7,417 nt of DNA from Ornithomonoglobus_A sp045537455 (GTDB taxonomy: Bacteria; Bacillota; Clostridia; UBA1381). The notes beneath the pieces are model-generated. The model was not told the origin of the DNA, did not search any database, and worked only from the letters and a program-made list of their open reading frames with translations. The stretch is taken from positions 1 through 7,417 of the forward strand of contig JAZSPM010000127.1 in NCBI GenBank assembly GCA_045537455.1, given 5' to 3'. Positions 1 through 6,699 of the stretch are shown one piece after another (position 1 is the stretch's first letter; every line of letters begins with the position of its first letter). The position numbers and the translations under genes were made by a program.

Positions 1-94
1 TTCACAGGGCAAGTCTGTGGAGATTGTTCATCATAAGAATCAGGATTTTGACCTTACCGTTGACCGTGCTTATGAAAGACTTGGAGAGGATTTG
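1..94. repeat. Artefactual second copy of 192-285
   Basis: Bases 1-94 are identical to 192-285 (offset 191) and run directly into adapter sequence at 95. The copy encodes the same LRAT-like peptide, which is then broken by the adapter and stops at 122-124. A duplicated short library insert on both sides of an adapter is what read-through of a circular or rolling-circle template gives. I infer that this copy is not present in the genome. Confidence 0.9.
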
Positions 95-178
95 AAGTCG
101 GATCGTAGCCATGTCGTTCTGTGAGCCAAGGAGTTGGTGCCCATTGTTGTCTTCCTAAGACCGCTTGGCCTCCGACTT
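95..178. other. Untrimmed MGI/BGI sequencing adapter with index
   Basis: Bases 95-136 match, from memory, the DNBSEQ read-2 adapter that begins AAGTCGGATCGTAGCC and ends CCAAGGAGTTG. Bases 137-146 (GTGCCCATTG) sit where the 10-base index belongs. Bases 147-178 are the reverse complement of the read-1 adapter that begins AAGTCGGAGGCC. The order adapter 2, index, adapter 1 with insert on both sides is the full adapter of a circularised library molecule. It is technical sequence and should be masked. Confidence 0.96.
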
Positions 179-402
179 CCATTGAAGAATTTTCACAGGG
201 CAAGTCTGTGGAGATTGTTCATCATAAGAATCAGGATTTTGACCTTACCGTTGACCGTGCTTATGAAAGACTTGGAGAGGATTTGTACAACCTATTCATC
301 AACAACTGTGAGTCTTTCGCCAACTGGTGCGTTTACGGCAAAAACGAATCAAAGCAAGTCAACGGCATTATGTCAATGCTGATTGAATTGCTTTTTAGAT
401 GA
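179..402 (+). CDS. LRAT-like (NlpC/P60 superfamily) protein, C-terminal fragment
   Basis: Only the last ~73 codons are genuine (in frame from Ile at 181 to TGA at 400-402). Any reading that starts at GTG 121 has an N-terminus translated from adapter. The peptide carries the hallmark of the lecithin retinol acyltransferase-like fold: NNCESFANWCVYG, with the presumed nucleophile Cys at codon 307-309. It is preceded by EEFSQGKSVEIVHH, a usual segment in bacterial relatives. Bacterial LRAT-like proteins are usually about 120-200 residues with a catalytic His in the N-terminal half, and that half is lost at the contig end. The family includes thiol acyltransferases and hydrolases; the substrate here is unknown. 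It lies directly before the DUF960 gene, its stop codon overlapping a rejected upstream ATG, so it is probably in the same operon. The family call is fairly sure, the function is not. Confidence 0.75.
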
Positions 403-403
403 A

Positions 404-408
404 AGGAG
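404..408 (+). promoter_or_regulatory. Ribosome binding site deciding the DUF960 start
   Basis: AGGAG lies eight bases before ATG 417. The alternative ATG at 399 overlaps the preceding TGA and has its start upstream of this site, so 417 is preferred. Confidence 0.75.
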
Positions 409-416
409 CATACAAA

Positions 417-701
417 ATGTTCAATAACAACCGCTATCTGACTTGTGGCGTAGATTCCACAATACCGCTTGAATTGCAGCTATTCCTGTGGAATTGTGTT
501 AATGAACTGCCTGCGGAAAGGGACTACTTACAGGTATTCAACCTCGAACCGTATGGAGAAATGCAGAGAATCACTCACACATCAGAAAATCCTGAACACA
601 AAATGGAATACCTTATTCCGTCAGAAAAGCCGATTACCGAAAAGATTTACATAATCGACAACGGCGATCACAGCACCATGCTTTTATCAAGTGAATATTG
701 A
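417..701 (+). CDS. DUF960 family protein
   Basis: This 94-residue protein begins MFNNNRYLTCGVDSTIP and continues through LELQLFLWNCVNELP, DYLQVF, PITEKIYIID and GDHSTMLL. These are the conserved blocks of the DUF960 family as I recognise it: small soluble proteins of Firmicutes chromosomes, plasmids and phages with no known biochemical role. The length is normal for the family and there is no signal peptide or membrane segment. It follows the LRAT-like gene and precedes the amidoligase gene by 52 bases, all on the same strand, so it probably belongs to one transcript. ATG 399 would add six residues, but the AGGAG at 404-408 favours 417. The family call is strong; a role as accessory factor of the amidoligase cluster is only inference from position. 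Confidence 0.88.
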   Translation: MFNNNRYLTCGVDSTIPLELQLFLWNCVNELPAERDYLQVFNLEPYGEMQRITHTSENPEHKMEYLIPSEKPITEKIYIIDNGDHSTMLLSSEY

Positions 702-708
702 AACTAAT

Positions 709-728
709 GCCAGCCCGTCAGGGCTGGC
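709..728 (+). other. Intercistronic hairpin
   Basis: A perfect 8-bp inverted repeat (GCCAGCCC, loop GTCA, GGGCTGGC) sits between the DUF960 stop and the amidoligase ribosome site. No T-run follows, so it is a poor intrinsic terminator. It could attenuate, protect the mRNA end or separate expression of the two genes. Confidence 0.65.
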
Positions 729-741
729 AATCGCTATTTAT

Positions 742-746
742 GGAGG
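742..746 (+). promoter_or_regulatory. Ribosome binding site deciding the amidoligase start
   Basis: GGAGG lies seven bases before ATG 754. The longer frame from GTG 691 would overlap the DUF960 gene and translate through the hairpin, and has no comparable site. Confidence 0.8.
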
Positions 747-753
747 TTTTATA

Positions 754-1848
754 ATGGAAGAAAAATTAATTTGCTCACACTGTGGAAATGAAATCACAGA
801 TGATGACTACTCAATGGTCAATGGACAAATCGTCTGTTCTGACTGCGTAGAACGCTACTGCTGTACTTGTGACAGATGCGGAGCGACTATATTCGACTCC
901 GATGCTTATGGTGACGAATATACGAATCTTTGCCGTTACTGCTACGATAATTATTATACCCGTTGCGAAAATTGTGATGCACTCGTTCACGTAGATGATG
1001 CGTATCACTACAACAATTCAGACTACTGTTCCGATTGCTATCACGATATAGTCAACGAAAATTCATCAATCAAAGAATACGGTTACAAGCCAGAACCCAT
1101 ATTCTATGGTGAAAGTCAGCGATATTTCGGCATAGAGCTTGAAATAGACGGAGCAGGCAAGGACAGCGATAATGCACGAGAAATCCTCGATATTGGCAAC
1201 GAGGACGGTGAACACATCTACATTAAATCAGACGGAAGTCTTGATGACGGAATGGAGATTGTCAGCCACCCTATGACGCTGGATTATCACCAAAGTTTCT
1301 GTTGGTCTGAAATCATGAAAAAGGCTGTATCCCTTGGTTATCGCTCACATCAGACCTCAACTTGCGGACTTCATATTCATGTAAACAGAATTTGTTTTGG
1401 CGAGTCCAGAGAGGAGCAGGATGAAGTAATTTCAAGAGTGCTGTATTTCGTGGAACATCATTGGAACGAGCTGCTTAAATTCAGCCGTCGTTCTGAATAT
1501 ACGATTAATCGTTGGGCTGCTCGTTATGGATATGAGAACTCACCCAAAGCCATTACGGACAAAGCGAAAAAGGGAAACTTCGGAAGATATGCCGCTGTCA
1601 ATCTTTGCAATTACAGTACTATTGAGTTCCGTTTATTCAGAGGAACACTAAAAATTAATACATTTATAGCCACATTGCAGCTCGTCAATGAGATTTGCAA
1701 TGTGGCTGTTTCTATGTCTGACGAGAGTTTGCAGAAGCTGTCATGGTCAGAATTCGTGTCAAACATTACAGATACTGAACTTATCCAGTATCTCAAGGAA
1801 AGAAATCTTTACATCAACGAAATGGTTGAAGAAACGGAGGAATATTAA
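754..1848 (+). CDS. Putative amidoligase with N-terminal tri-zinc-ribbon
   Basis: This 364-residue protein has two parts. Residues 1-98 hold six CxxC pairs (Cys 7/10, 28/31, 39/42, 60/63, 71/74, 92/95), which form three four-cysteine modules typical of zinc ribbon or LIM-like knuckles. From about residue 124 it matches the amidoligase_2 type of the glutamine synthetase/gamma-glutamylcysteine synthetase-like COOH-NH2 ligase fold: FGIELEID (125-132), SDGSL..GMEIVSHP (159-173), the TCGLHIHVN block (203-211) and YSTIEFRLFRGTL (287-299). The acidic and histidine residues in these blocks are the expected metal-ATP and catalytic positions. Members are predicted to join an amine to a carboxylate using ATP; the substrate is unknown. 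The cysteine modules may bind a protein partner or nucleic acid. The stop lies one base before the glutaminase start, so translation is probably coupled. Confidence 0.85.
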   Translation: MEEKLICSHCGNEITDDDYSMVNGQIVCSDCVERYCCTCDRCGATIFDSDAYGDEYTNLCRYCYDNYYTRCENCDALVHVDDAYHYNNSDYCSDCYHDIVNENSSIKEYGYKPEPIFYGESQRYFGIELEIDGAGKDSDNAREILDIGNEDGEHIYIKSDGSLDDGMEIVSHPMTLDYHQSFCWSEIMKKAVSLGYRSHQTSTCGLHIHVNRICFGESREEQDEVISRVLYFVEHHWNELLKFSRRSEYTINRWAARYGYENSPKAITDKAKKGNFGRYAAVNLCNYSTIEFRLFRGTLKINTFIATLQLVNEICNVAVSMSDESLQKLSWSEFVSNITDTELIQYLKERNLYINEMVEETEEY

Positions 1849-1849
1849 A

Positions 1850-2794
1850 ATGTGTGCATTATTTGGTTGGCTTGATTACAAGGGAATTATCCCTCACAAG
1901 ATTTTGAAGAAACTTACACAGGCTCTTGCAAATGCTGCCGAGGAACGTGGAACAGATGCTGCGGGTATCTCCTACATCAAAGACGGCAAAGTAACCGTAT
2001 TCAAACGTCCGAGAGCAGCACATCTCATAAGATTCAATGCTCCTGATGATACAAAAGCAATCATGGGGCATACACGAATGGCTACCCAGGGCGATAAAAA
2101 GCATAACTACAACAATCATCCGTTCTCCTGTGTTGCGGGAGATACGGCATTTGCTTTCGCCCATAACGGCGTATTATGGAACGATAAAGACCTCCGTAAG
2201 AAAGGCTTGATACCTGAAAGCCATATTGAAACCGACAGCTATGTTGCCTGTCAGCTTATTGAACAGCAGGGCAAGCTTGATTTTGATTCATTGAAATATA
2301 TGTCAGAGACAGTTGAGGGTAATTTCACTTTTACGGCTCTCGACCAGCATAACTCCTTATACATTATAAAAGGAAGCAATCCTATGTGCCTGATCCATTT
2401 TGAAGCCTTGGGAATTTACATTTATGCCTCGACAGAATCAATTATGAAGAACGCCTTGAAGAAAACAGGACTTCATAAATTCGATGCTGAAAAGGTTGAA
2501 GTGGTTGAGGGTGATATCATCAAAATCGACGAAACGGGAACTATGTCAAGAGCAGAGTTTGAATACATCAATTCATCAAGTCATTTTGGTTGGTACAATT
2601 CTGCTGACTATTATCCGATACATGAGGAATTATTACTTGCTTACTGCGGGTGCTATGGTGTGGATAGTGCTGATGTGGAACTTCTCCTTGACTACGGCTA
2701 TACTCCCGATGAGGTAGAGGATATGCTTGTTGATATTGACCTGCTCCGCCATACTTTACAGGCGATTAGGTTTGAGGAGTGCTTGTGTTTCTGA
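1850..2794 (+). CDS. Class II glutamine amidotransferase
   Basis: This 314-residue Ntn-type glutaminase starts at ATG 1850, four residues into a GGAGG-led site (1836-1840) inside the amidoligase tail. Cys2 becomes the N-terminal nucleophile once Met1 is removed (MCALFGW). Other GATase II landmarks are present: RGTDAAG (33-39), GHTRMATQG (73-81), the oxyanion HNGVLWN (105-111) and ETDS (127-130). The enzyme should release ammonia from glutamine. No synthetase domain is fused, so a separate partner must use the ammonia; the amidoligase one base upstream is the obvious candidate. The last ~45 residues are acidic and helix-like (DSADVELLLDYGYTPDEVEDML) and may be a docking tail. The GlmS/PurF-like fold is certain, the physiological acceptor is not. 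Confidence 0.9.
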   Translation: MCALFGWLDYKGIIPHKILKKLTQALANAAEERGTDAAGISYIKDGKVTVFKRPRAAHLIRFNAPDDTKAIMGHTRMATQGDKKHNYNNHPFSCVAGDTAFAFAHNGVLWNDKDLRKKGLIPESHIETDSYVACQLIEQQGKLDFDSLKYMSETVEGNFTFTALDQHNSLYIIKGSNPMCLIHFEALGIYIYASTESIMKNALKKTGLHKFDAEKVEVVEGDIIKIDETGTMSRAEFEYINSSSHFGWYNSADYYPIHEELLLAYCGCYGVDSADVELLLDYGYTPDEVEDMLVDIDLLRHTLQAIRFEECLCF

Positions 2795-2803
2795 AACGTT
2801 TCA
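2792..2803. repeat. 12-bp perfect palindrome at the glutaminase stop
   Basis: TGAAACGTTTCA is its own reverse complement and begins with the TGA stop of the glutaminase gene. It could be a protein-binding site or chance; nothing else supports a role. Confidence 0.4.
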
Positions 2804-2806
2804 ATA

Positions 2807-2844
2807 TTTATAAGAACTTTTATATTTACTGGAACATTGGAACA
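2807..2844 (+). repeat. 38-bp element, copy A (direct)
   Basis: This element reads TTTATAAGAACTTTTATA, then TTTA, then the tandem pair CTGGAACA TTGGAACA. It aligns with copy B (2993-3030) at about 34 of 39 columns. The first copy lies just after the glutaminase gene. Paired 8-base units resemble iterons or a repeated operator. Confidence 0.7.
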
Positions 2845-2948
2845 CAATAGTCCAGTTCAATTCAATCATGAATCAGATTTTCCGCTGAAATGGCATTTTT
2901 AAATCTTTTCATGTTGTGCAAAATCTTCGGAGCAATAAGTTTCTGCAA

Positions 2949-2984
2949 TGTTTCAGTGTTCCATCAAACAAAACTCTTTATAAA
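2949..2984 (-). repeat. 38-bp element, copy C (inverted)
   Basis: The reverse complement reads TTTATAAAGAGTTTTGTTTG, then A, then ATGGAACA CTGAAACA-like units (the boundary base is shared). It is the most diverged copy. It faces copy B across eight bases. Confidence 0.65.
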
Positions 2985-2992
2985 ACCAACCA

Positions 2993-3030
2993 TTTATAGG
3001 AGTTTTATATTTACCTGGAACACTGGAACA
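2993..3030 (+). repeat. 38-bp element, copy B (direct)
   Basis: This element reads TTTATAGGAGTTTTATAT, then TTAC, then a perfect tandem CTGGAACA CTGGAACA. It ends ten bases from the 3' end of the - strand unknown gene. Together with copies A and C it accounts for most recognisable structure in the gene-free gap 2795-3040; 2845-2948 shows nothing else convincing. Confidence 0.7.
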
Positions 3031-3040
3031 ATCACAATTA

Positions 3041-4948
3041 TTAATAACCCAAAACATGTTCATTTACTACTTTTGATGCCATATCCTTTCCGAAAGCACG
3101 TGTAACATACTTTTCAAAATTGGTAATAAATAGATGTTTATCATAGTAATTCCAAATTCTTTTATATATTTTATCTATTTCCTCTTTACTATGCTTTAAA
3201 TCAAGTTCTTTAATATCTTTCTTACAGATTTTTATATTATACCTGGACTTCATAGTTGCAAACAGCTTTCTTGTTATCTTCTTTTTAGCATCAACTTTTT
3301 CAACACCCTCAAATCTTTCAATATACCTATTTAAAGTGTATTGCACCACATGCATAAATAACGGGTAAAAAAATTCTGCTTCATATGTTGCGTAGTCATA
3401 AAAATTTGCGTCAGATGTCCTCATATTAAAAAATATATCACGCATATAGATATTCTGATTCTTTATTAATCTGATTATTCTTTCCGAATCCCCTTCATTA
3501 ATACTTTTCTTTGTTGCCACCAAATTATGTATCTGATTAACTGCATATAACCTCTCTATCATATAATCCGCACAATATAAAAGCATATTTAAATCTTCCG
3601 TAAATTCGTCTGGGTTGAATTTCTTATTATTACATATTTCCGAGTTGTTCGATTTCTTATTCCTTGCTTTTATCGATAACTTCTCAGCTTCATTAATAAT
3701 ATAAGGAAACGCTTCGATAATTTCATTTCGGGATTTGTTTAAGCGATCACATAATTTATTAAAGTTAACTTTATATAAATCAGTTATTTCGCCCTTGTAA
3801 TTTCTTTCTATAAGGCTACAAATTTTATCAATGTTCTTTTCTACTATACAAGATATCTGTTTATATTCCTCTTTTTCATCAAGATTTTCATCAACAGCCA
3901 TAAATTGATTGTTAATATCATTATAAAAGTCAATATCATCTTGAGTCATAAAATCAGACTCATATAAATTCGCAAATGCAATAATGATCATTTCCCTATC
4001 AAATCTTGAAAACAAGGTTGTTCTCATCACCATATACTCTAAAAAGCATGTTGCGTTATAAGTCTGACGTGACTTTTCCTCCTCTCCCCCATATAAAATG
4101 CTCCTTAATCTTGAATTTTTGTATTTCTTATATAAATCATTTCTTACTGCATCCACATTATACAACGAGCCAACGTAACTTTTAGTAAACTTAACTTTAT
4201 CATCATACACATCACACAAATAGAGCTGTAATATATTTCTTGCAGCCATTTCAGTATAAAGGTCTTTTTCTTTTTCAAGATAGATTTCAAGATCACTTAT
4301 ATTAACAGTATGACCTACAAGAAATACTTTAGGTCTATATCCTGTATACCTATTATCTTTATCATAATTATGTTCCAGGTTTTTATATCGTTCATACTCC
4401 AACTTATTATCTGAACCTTCACTTCTAAAATTTGAAAGAATATGATACAACACATCTTTTGCATTCTCAACCAGTTTTTCTGCATTATACCACCGATTGT
4501 TCTCCACATCTTTAAGATTATGCTCGCATAAGAATTTTTTAATTATATCGCGTTCTGGATGTTCCAACAGCACACAATCTAAATATTTTTCAAGTACAGC
4601 ATCCATTTCTTTGCCTGTTATTTTCACAAGTTCTTCATCAGAAAAATACCTTTTATAATTCAAGGAAGTCTTCAATAAATTTGAATAATACTCAAATTCA
4701 TCACTTCCATAATTATTTTTCCATAACTCTCGCACCTTATCATATACCAAGCCAATTAACTTAAAAAAATCTACATCATTTGAAGTTAATTGTTTTTGTT
4801 CATCAATCTTTTCCGAAAGAAAATAATTTCCGAGAACATCATTGATTATTTTCTCAACATCGACACAGTATATGTACTTCAATATTTCATTACGAGCCTG
4901 ATTATTCATATCGCTGCCGCACAGCAAACTTAAAGTTAAATCATTCAT
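3041..4948 (-). CDS. Unknown 635-residue protein, A+T-rich cargo gene
   Basis: I do not recognise this protein. It is a single intact frame from ATG (4946-4948) to TAA (3041-3043), with a GGGAGG ribosome site seven bases upstream and its own promoter. It is rich in Lys, Asn, Ile, Asp and Tyr, looks mostly helical, and shows no signal peptide, membrane segment, Walker motif or cysteine cluster. One R-x5-H (Arg187-His193) occurs, but that alone does not make a HEPN nuclease. Sampled 60-base stretches are about 17-30% G+C against about 43% in the amidoligase gene, so base and codon use differ from the neighbours. It is convergent with the left operon and divergent from the helicase, as accessory or defence genes on mobile elements often are. 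A phage-resistance (Abi-like) role is possible but unsupported by any motif. Confidence 0.8.
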   Translation of the reverse strand: MNDLTLSLLCGSDMNNQARNEILKYIYCVDVEKIINDVLGNYFLSEKIDEQKQLTSNDVDFFKLIGLVYDKVRELWKNNYGSDEFEYYSNLLKTSLNYKRYFSDEELVKITGKEMDAVLEKYLDCVLLEHPERDIIKKFLCEHNLKDVENNRWYNAEKLVENAKDVLYHILSNFRSEGSDNKLEYERYKNLEHNYDKDNRYTGYRPKVFLVGHTVNISDLEIYLEKEKDLYTEMAARNILQLYLCDVYDDKVKFTKSYVGSLYNVDAVRNDLYKKYKNSRLRSILYGGEEEKSRQTYNATCFLEYMVMRTTLFSRFDREMIIIAFANLYESDFMTQDDIDFYNDINNQFMAVDENLDEKEEYKQISCIVEKNIDKICSLIERNYKGEITDLYKVNFNKLCDRLNKSRNEIIEAFPYIINEAEKLSIKARNKKSNNSEICNNKKFNPDEFTEDLNMLLYCADYMIERLYAVNQIHNLVATKKSINEGDSERIIRLIKNQNIYMRDIFFNMRTSDANFYDYATYEAEFFYPLFMHVVQYTLNRYIERFEGVEKVDAKKKITRKLFATMKSRYNIKICKKDIKELDLKHSKEEIDKIYKRIWNYYDKHLFITNFEKYVTRAFGKDMASKVVNEHVLGY

Positions 4949-4955
4949 AAAACAT

Positions 4956-4961
4956 CCTCCC
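4956..4961 (-). promoter_or_regulatory. Ribosome binding site of the unknown gene
   Basis: GGGAGG on the - strand stands seven bases before ATG and fixes the start at 4948. Confidence 0.8.
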
Positions 4962-4986
4962 TAAAGATGTATTATTTTCCTCTTAA

Positions 4987-5015
4987 ATCATATCACGTTT
5001 TTAATATAAAGTCAA
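4987..5015 (-). promoter_or_regulatory. Sigma-A-type promoter of the unknown gene
   Basis: On the - strand TTGACT (5015-5010) and TATGAT (4992-4987) are separated by exactly 17 bases, each one mismatch from consensus. Transcription would start near 4980, giving a leader of about 32 bases. The gene is therefore probably a stand-alone unit. Confidence 0.75.
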
Positions 5016-5109
5016 GATATATAGTGTGATATTGTCTAAATATATTATTTTATATCAATAAATCGATAATAAAAAATATTTTTTCGTGTAGCTTTCTATA
5101 TCCCGATGG

Positions 5110-5118
5110 TGCTATAAT
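5110..5118 (+). promoter_or_regulatory. Extended -10 promoter of the helicase
   Basis: TGCTATAAT is a perfect extended -10 element (TGnTATAAT). No good -35 is seen 16-18 bases upstream, which fits extended -10 promoters or an activator-dependent one. The start would be near 5125, leaving a leader of about 39 bases. The A+T-rich DNA between the two divergent promoters (5016-5109) contains a 14-base palindrome, AAAAAATATTTTTT, at 5071-5084. Confidence 0.65.
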
Positions 5119-5147
5119 ATTAATAGACGGAAACAACGTCACAAATT

Positions 5148-5154
5148 AAGGAGG
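5148..5154 (+). promoter_or_regulatory. Ribosome binding site deciding the helicase start
   Basis: AAGGAGG touches an ATG at 5155 with no spacer, but stands nine bases before ATG 5164, so the latter is the likely start and the protein begins MSKHKH. Confidence 0.8.
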
Positions 5155-5163
5155 ATGATAAAT

Positions 5164-6699
5164 ATGTCCAAGCACAAGCATAACCCACACATTAGCAATT
5201 CCGAAGAAAGCACATTTACTCTGGGAGAACTGCAGCGCAACAAGCAGAAGAATAACAAGAAGAAGGGAAAAAAAGGCAAGGAAGGCAAGAAAAATCCCTT
5301 CATCACCAATGAAAATCATAATCTACTTGACGCAAGTAAACACTTCCGACACGCTGCGGAATATCATGCGTCTACAAAAAAAGAAGAATACAAGTATACG
5401 CAGGAACAAGAAATGTCACAGCCTATCGCTGCAGAACCCGATTCGCTCATAGGCTACAGCGACCTGTTGCAGCAGAAAGTCGATTTGATTAACGTTGATA
5501 ACAAATTGTATTTCCACAGCGGTAAGTGCTATCTTCCGTTGAATAAACGTGAACTTATCCGACTATATCGACAAAAGGTTGATTACACGCTACATAACGC
5601 AACAACCTTATCACATATTTCTCCGCTGTACAACTTCCTGCTGAGTGATCCAAACATCATCACAGAGGCTGAAGAAAATCAACACCTTTGTACACTGGAG
5701 AACGGCGTATACGATGTAACAAACGAAAAACTGTACCCACACTCACCAGAATTTATTACTTTTTCGTATGTAAAATCAAGATTTGTAAAACACCCTGATT
5801 GTCCAAATTTCGAGAGATTTCTCGCTGAAACTATTGACGACGATGAGGTTTTAATTGAACGAGTATGGCAAATGTTGGGATATATTTTTATGCACACCAA
5901 CGAGGGAAAGTGCTTTTTCGTAATGGGTGAAGCACCCAATAGTGGAAAAAGCTTATTAGGCAATTTTGTGCAGTACCTTTTCCCAAAAGAGCATGTAAGT
6001 AACATTGCACTTAACGATTTCAACGGAAAATACTCGCTTGTAAAACTTGTAGGTGCTGCGGTGAACGTTTCACTTGATTTGCCATCAAGCGAGTTAAAAC
6101 CTACTGCTGTATCAAAGCTTAAAATGTTGACAGGCGGTGATGTGATCACAGCGGAAGAGAAATATGAACCCGCATTCGCTTTCAAGAACAGAGCAAAGCT
6201 CCTTTTTGCATCGAATTACCCTGTAAAAATCAGCGAAGCTGATGAAGCGTTTTGGAACAGGTTTATATTTATACCATTTAACAAATCAATACCTCCCGAA
6301 TTACAAGACAAGACACTTTTAAATAAATTTATTAGCGAGAAAGACTCAATTGTTACAAAGGCTCTACTGCACGCAAAAACACTGATCGACAACAAATTTG
6401 TATTCCCAACAACGCCTGAAATTGAACGAAAAATGGCTGAATTCAGCAATACAGCACTCCCGACTGTAGAGAAATTTATCGAAGAAAAGTGCGAAATCAA
6501 TCCTGAATTTAAGGGTGAAGCACTACAAGACCTTTACAATGAATATGAGAACTATTGCTGTGAAAACGACTTCTCTCCCGACGCTTACAATTCTTTCAAG
6601 GCACTGTTTGCGAAACTTGCTGGTGTTAAACATATCAAAAAACGCTTTGGAAGGTCAAACCCCATATCGGGATTTAGCGGTGTTAAGCTCATATCATAA
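5164..6699 (+). CDS. Superfamily 3 helicase, D5/P4 phage-plasmid type
   Basis: This 511-residue replication protein belongs to the D5/P4-like SF3 AAA+ helicases that open DNA at origins of phages and plasmids. Residues 1-90 are poorly ordered, with a Lys-rich stretch at about 26-43. Residues ~95-250 resemble the D5 N-terminal domain (LENGVYDV, then the DCPNFERFLAETI region). The motor shows Walker A GEAPNSGKS (255-263), Walker B around VNVSLDLP (300-307), sensor LLFASNYP (346-353) and EAFWNRF (361-367), whose Arg366 may be the arginine finger. No archaeo-eukaryotic primase or TOPRIM domain is fused, so a primase must come from elsewhere. The gene has its own promoter and is followed by a small gene that may share the transcript. 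It marks the window as part of a mobile replicon or prophage-like element. Confidence 0.9.
   Translation: MSKHKHNPHISNSEESTFTLGELQRNKQKNNKKKGKKGKEGKKNPFITNENHNLLDASKHFRHAAEYHASTKKEEYKYTQEQEMSQPIAAEPDSLIGYSDLLQQKVDLINVDNKLYFHSGKCYLPLNKRELIRLYRQKVDYTLHNATTLSHISPLYNFLLSDPNIITEAEENQHLCTLENGVYDVTNEKLYPHSPEFITFSYVKSRFVKHPDCPNFERFLAETIDDDEVLIERVWQMLGYIFMHTNEGKCFFVMGEAPNSGKSLLGNFVQYLFPKEHVSNIALNDFNGKYSLVKLVGAAVNVSLDLPSSELKPTAVSKLKMLTGGDVITAEEKYEPAFAFKNRAKLLFASNYPVKISEADEAFWNRFIFIPFNKSIPPELQDKTLLNKFISEKDSIVTKALLHAKTLIDNKFVFPTTPEIERKMAEFSNTALPTVEKFIEEKCEINPEFKGEALQDLYNEYENYCCENDFSPDAYNSFKALFAKLAGVKHIKKRFGRSNPISGFSGVKLIS

Larger units (their letters stand above)
2949..3030. other. Long imperfect stem-loop formed by copies C and B
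   Basis: Copies C and B are inverted with the 8-base loop ACCAACCA (2985-2992), and about 31 of 36 positions can pair. The structure sits between two convergent genes, so it may block read-through in both directions, although no clear T-run follows the arms. Replication-origin or recombination-site roles are equally possible given the helicase further right. The structure is seen; its function is inferred. Confidence 0.6.

Noticed and set aside
1..285. Genuine tandem duplication inside the LRAT-like gene.
   Set aside because: The two copies are separated exactly by a sequencing adapter; rolling-circle read-through explains them.
2862..2963. A 33-codon minus-strand frame containing LQKLIAPKILHNMKRFKNAI, possibly a gene remnant.
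   Set aside because: Bounded by stops, no ribosome site at its internal ATG, and overlapped by repeat copy C; too little to call.
2807..3030. CRISPR array.
   Set aside because: Only three imperfect copies, one inverted, with unequal spacing; no cas genes.
4370..4390. R-x5-H (Arg187-His193) in the unknown protein as a HEPN ribonuclease motif.
   Set aside because: The motif is very short and expected by chance in a 635-residue protein; no supporting context residues were seen.
5679..6185. 168-codon minus-strand frame inside the helicase gene.
   Set aside because: Lies wholly antisense to a gene with clear SF3 motifs and has no recognisable domain.
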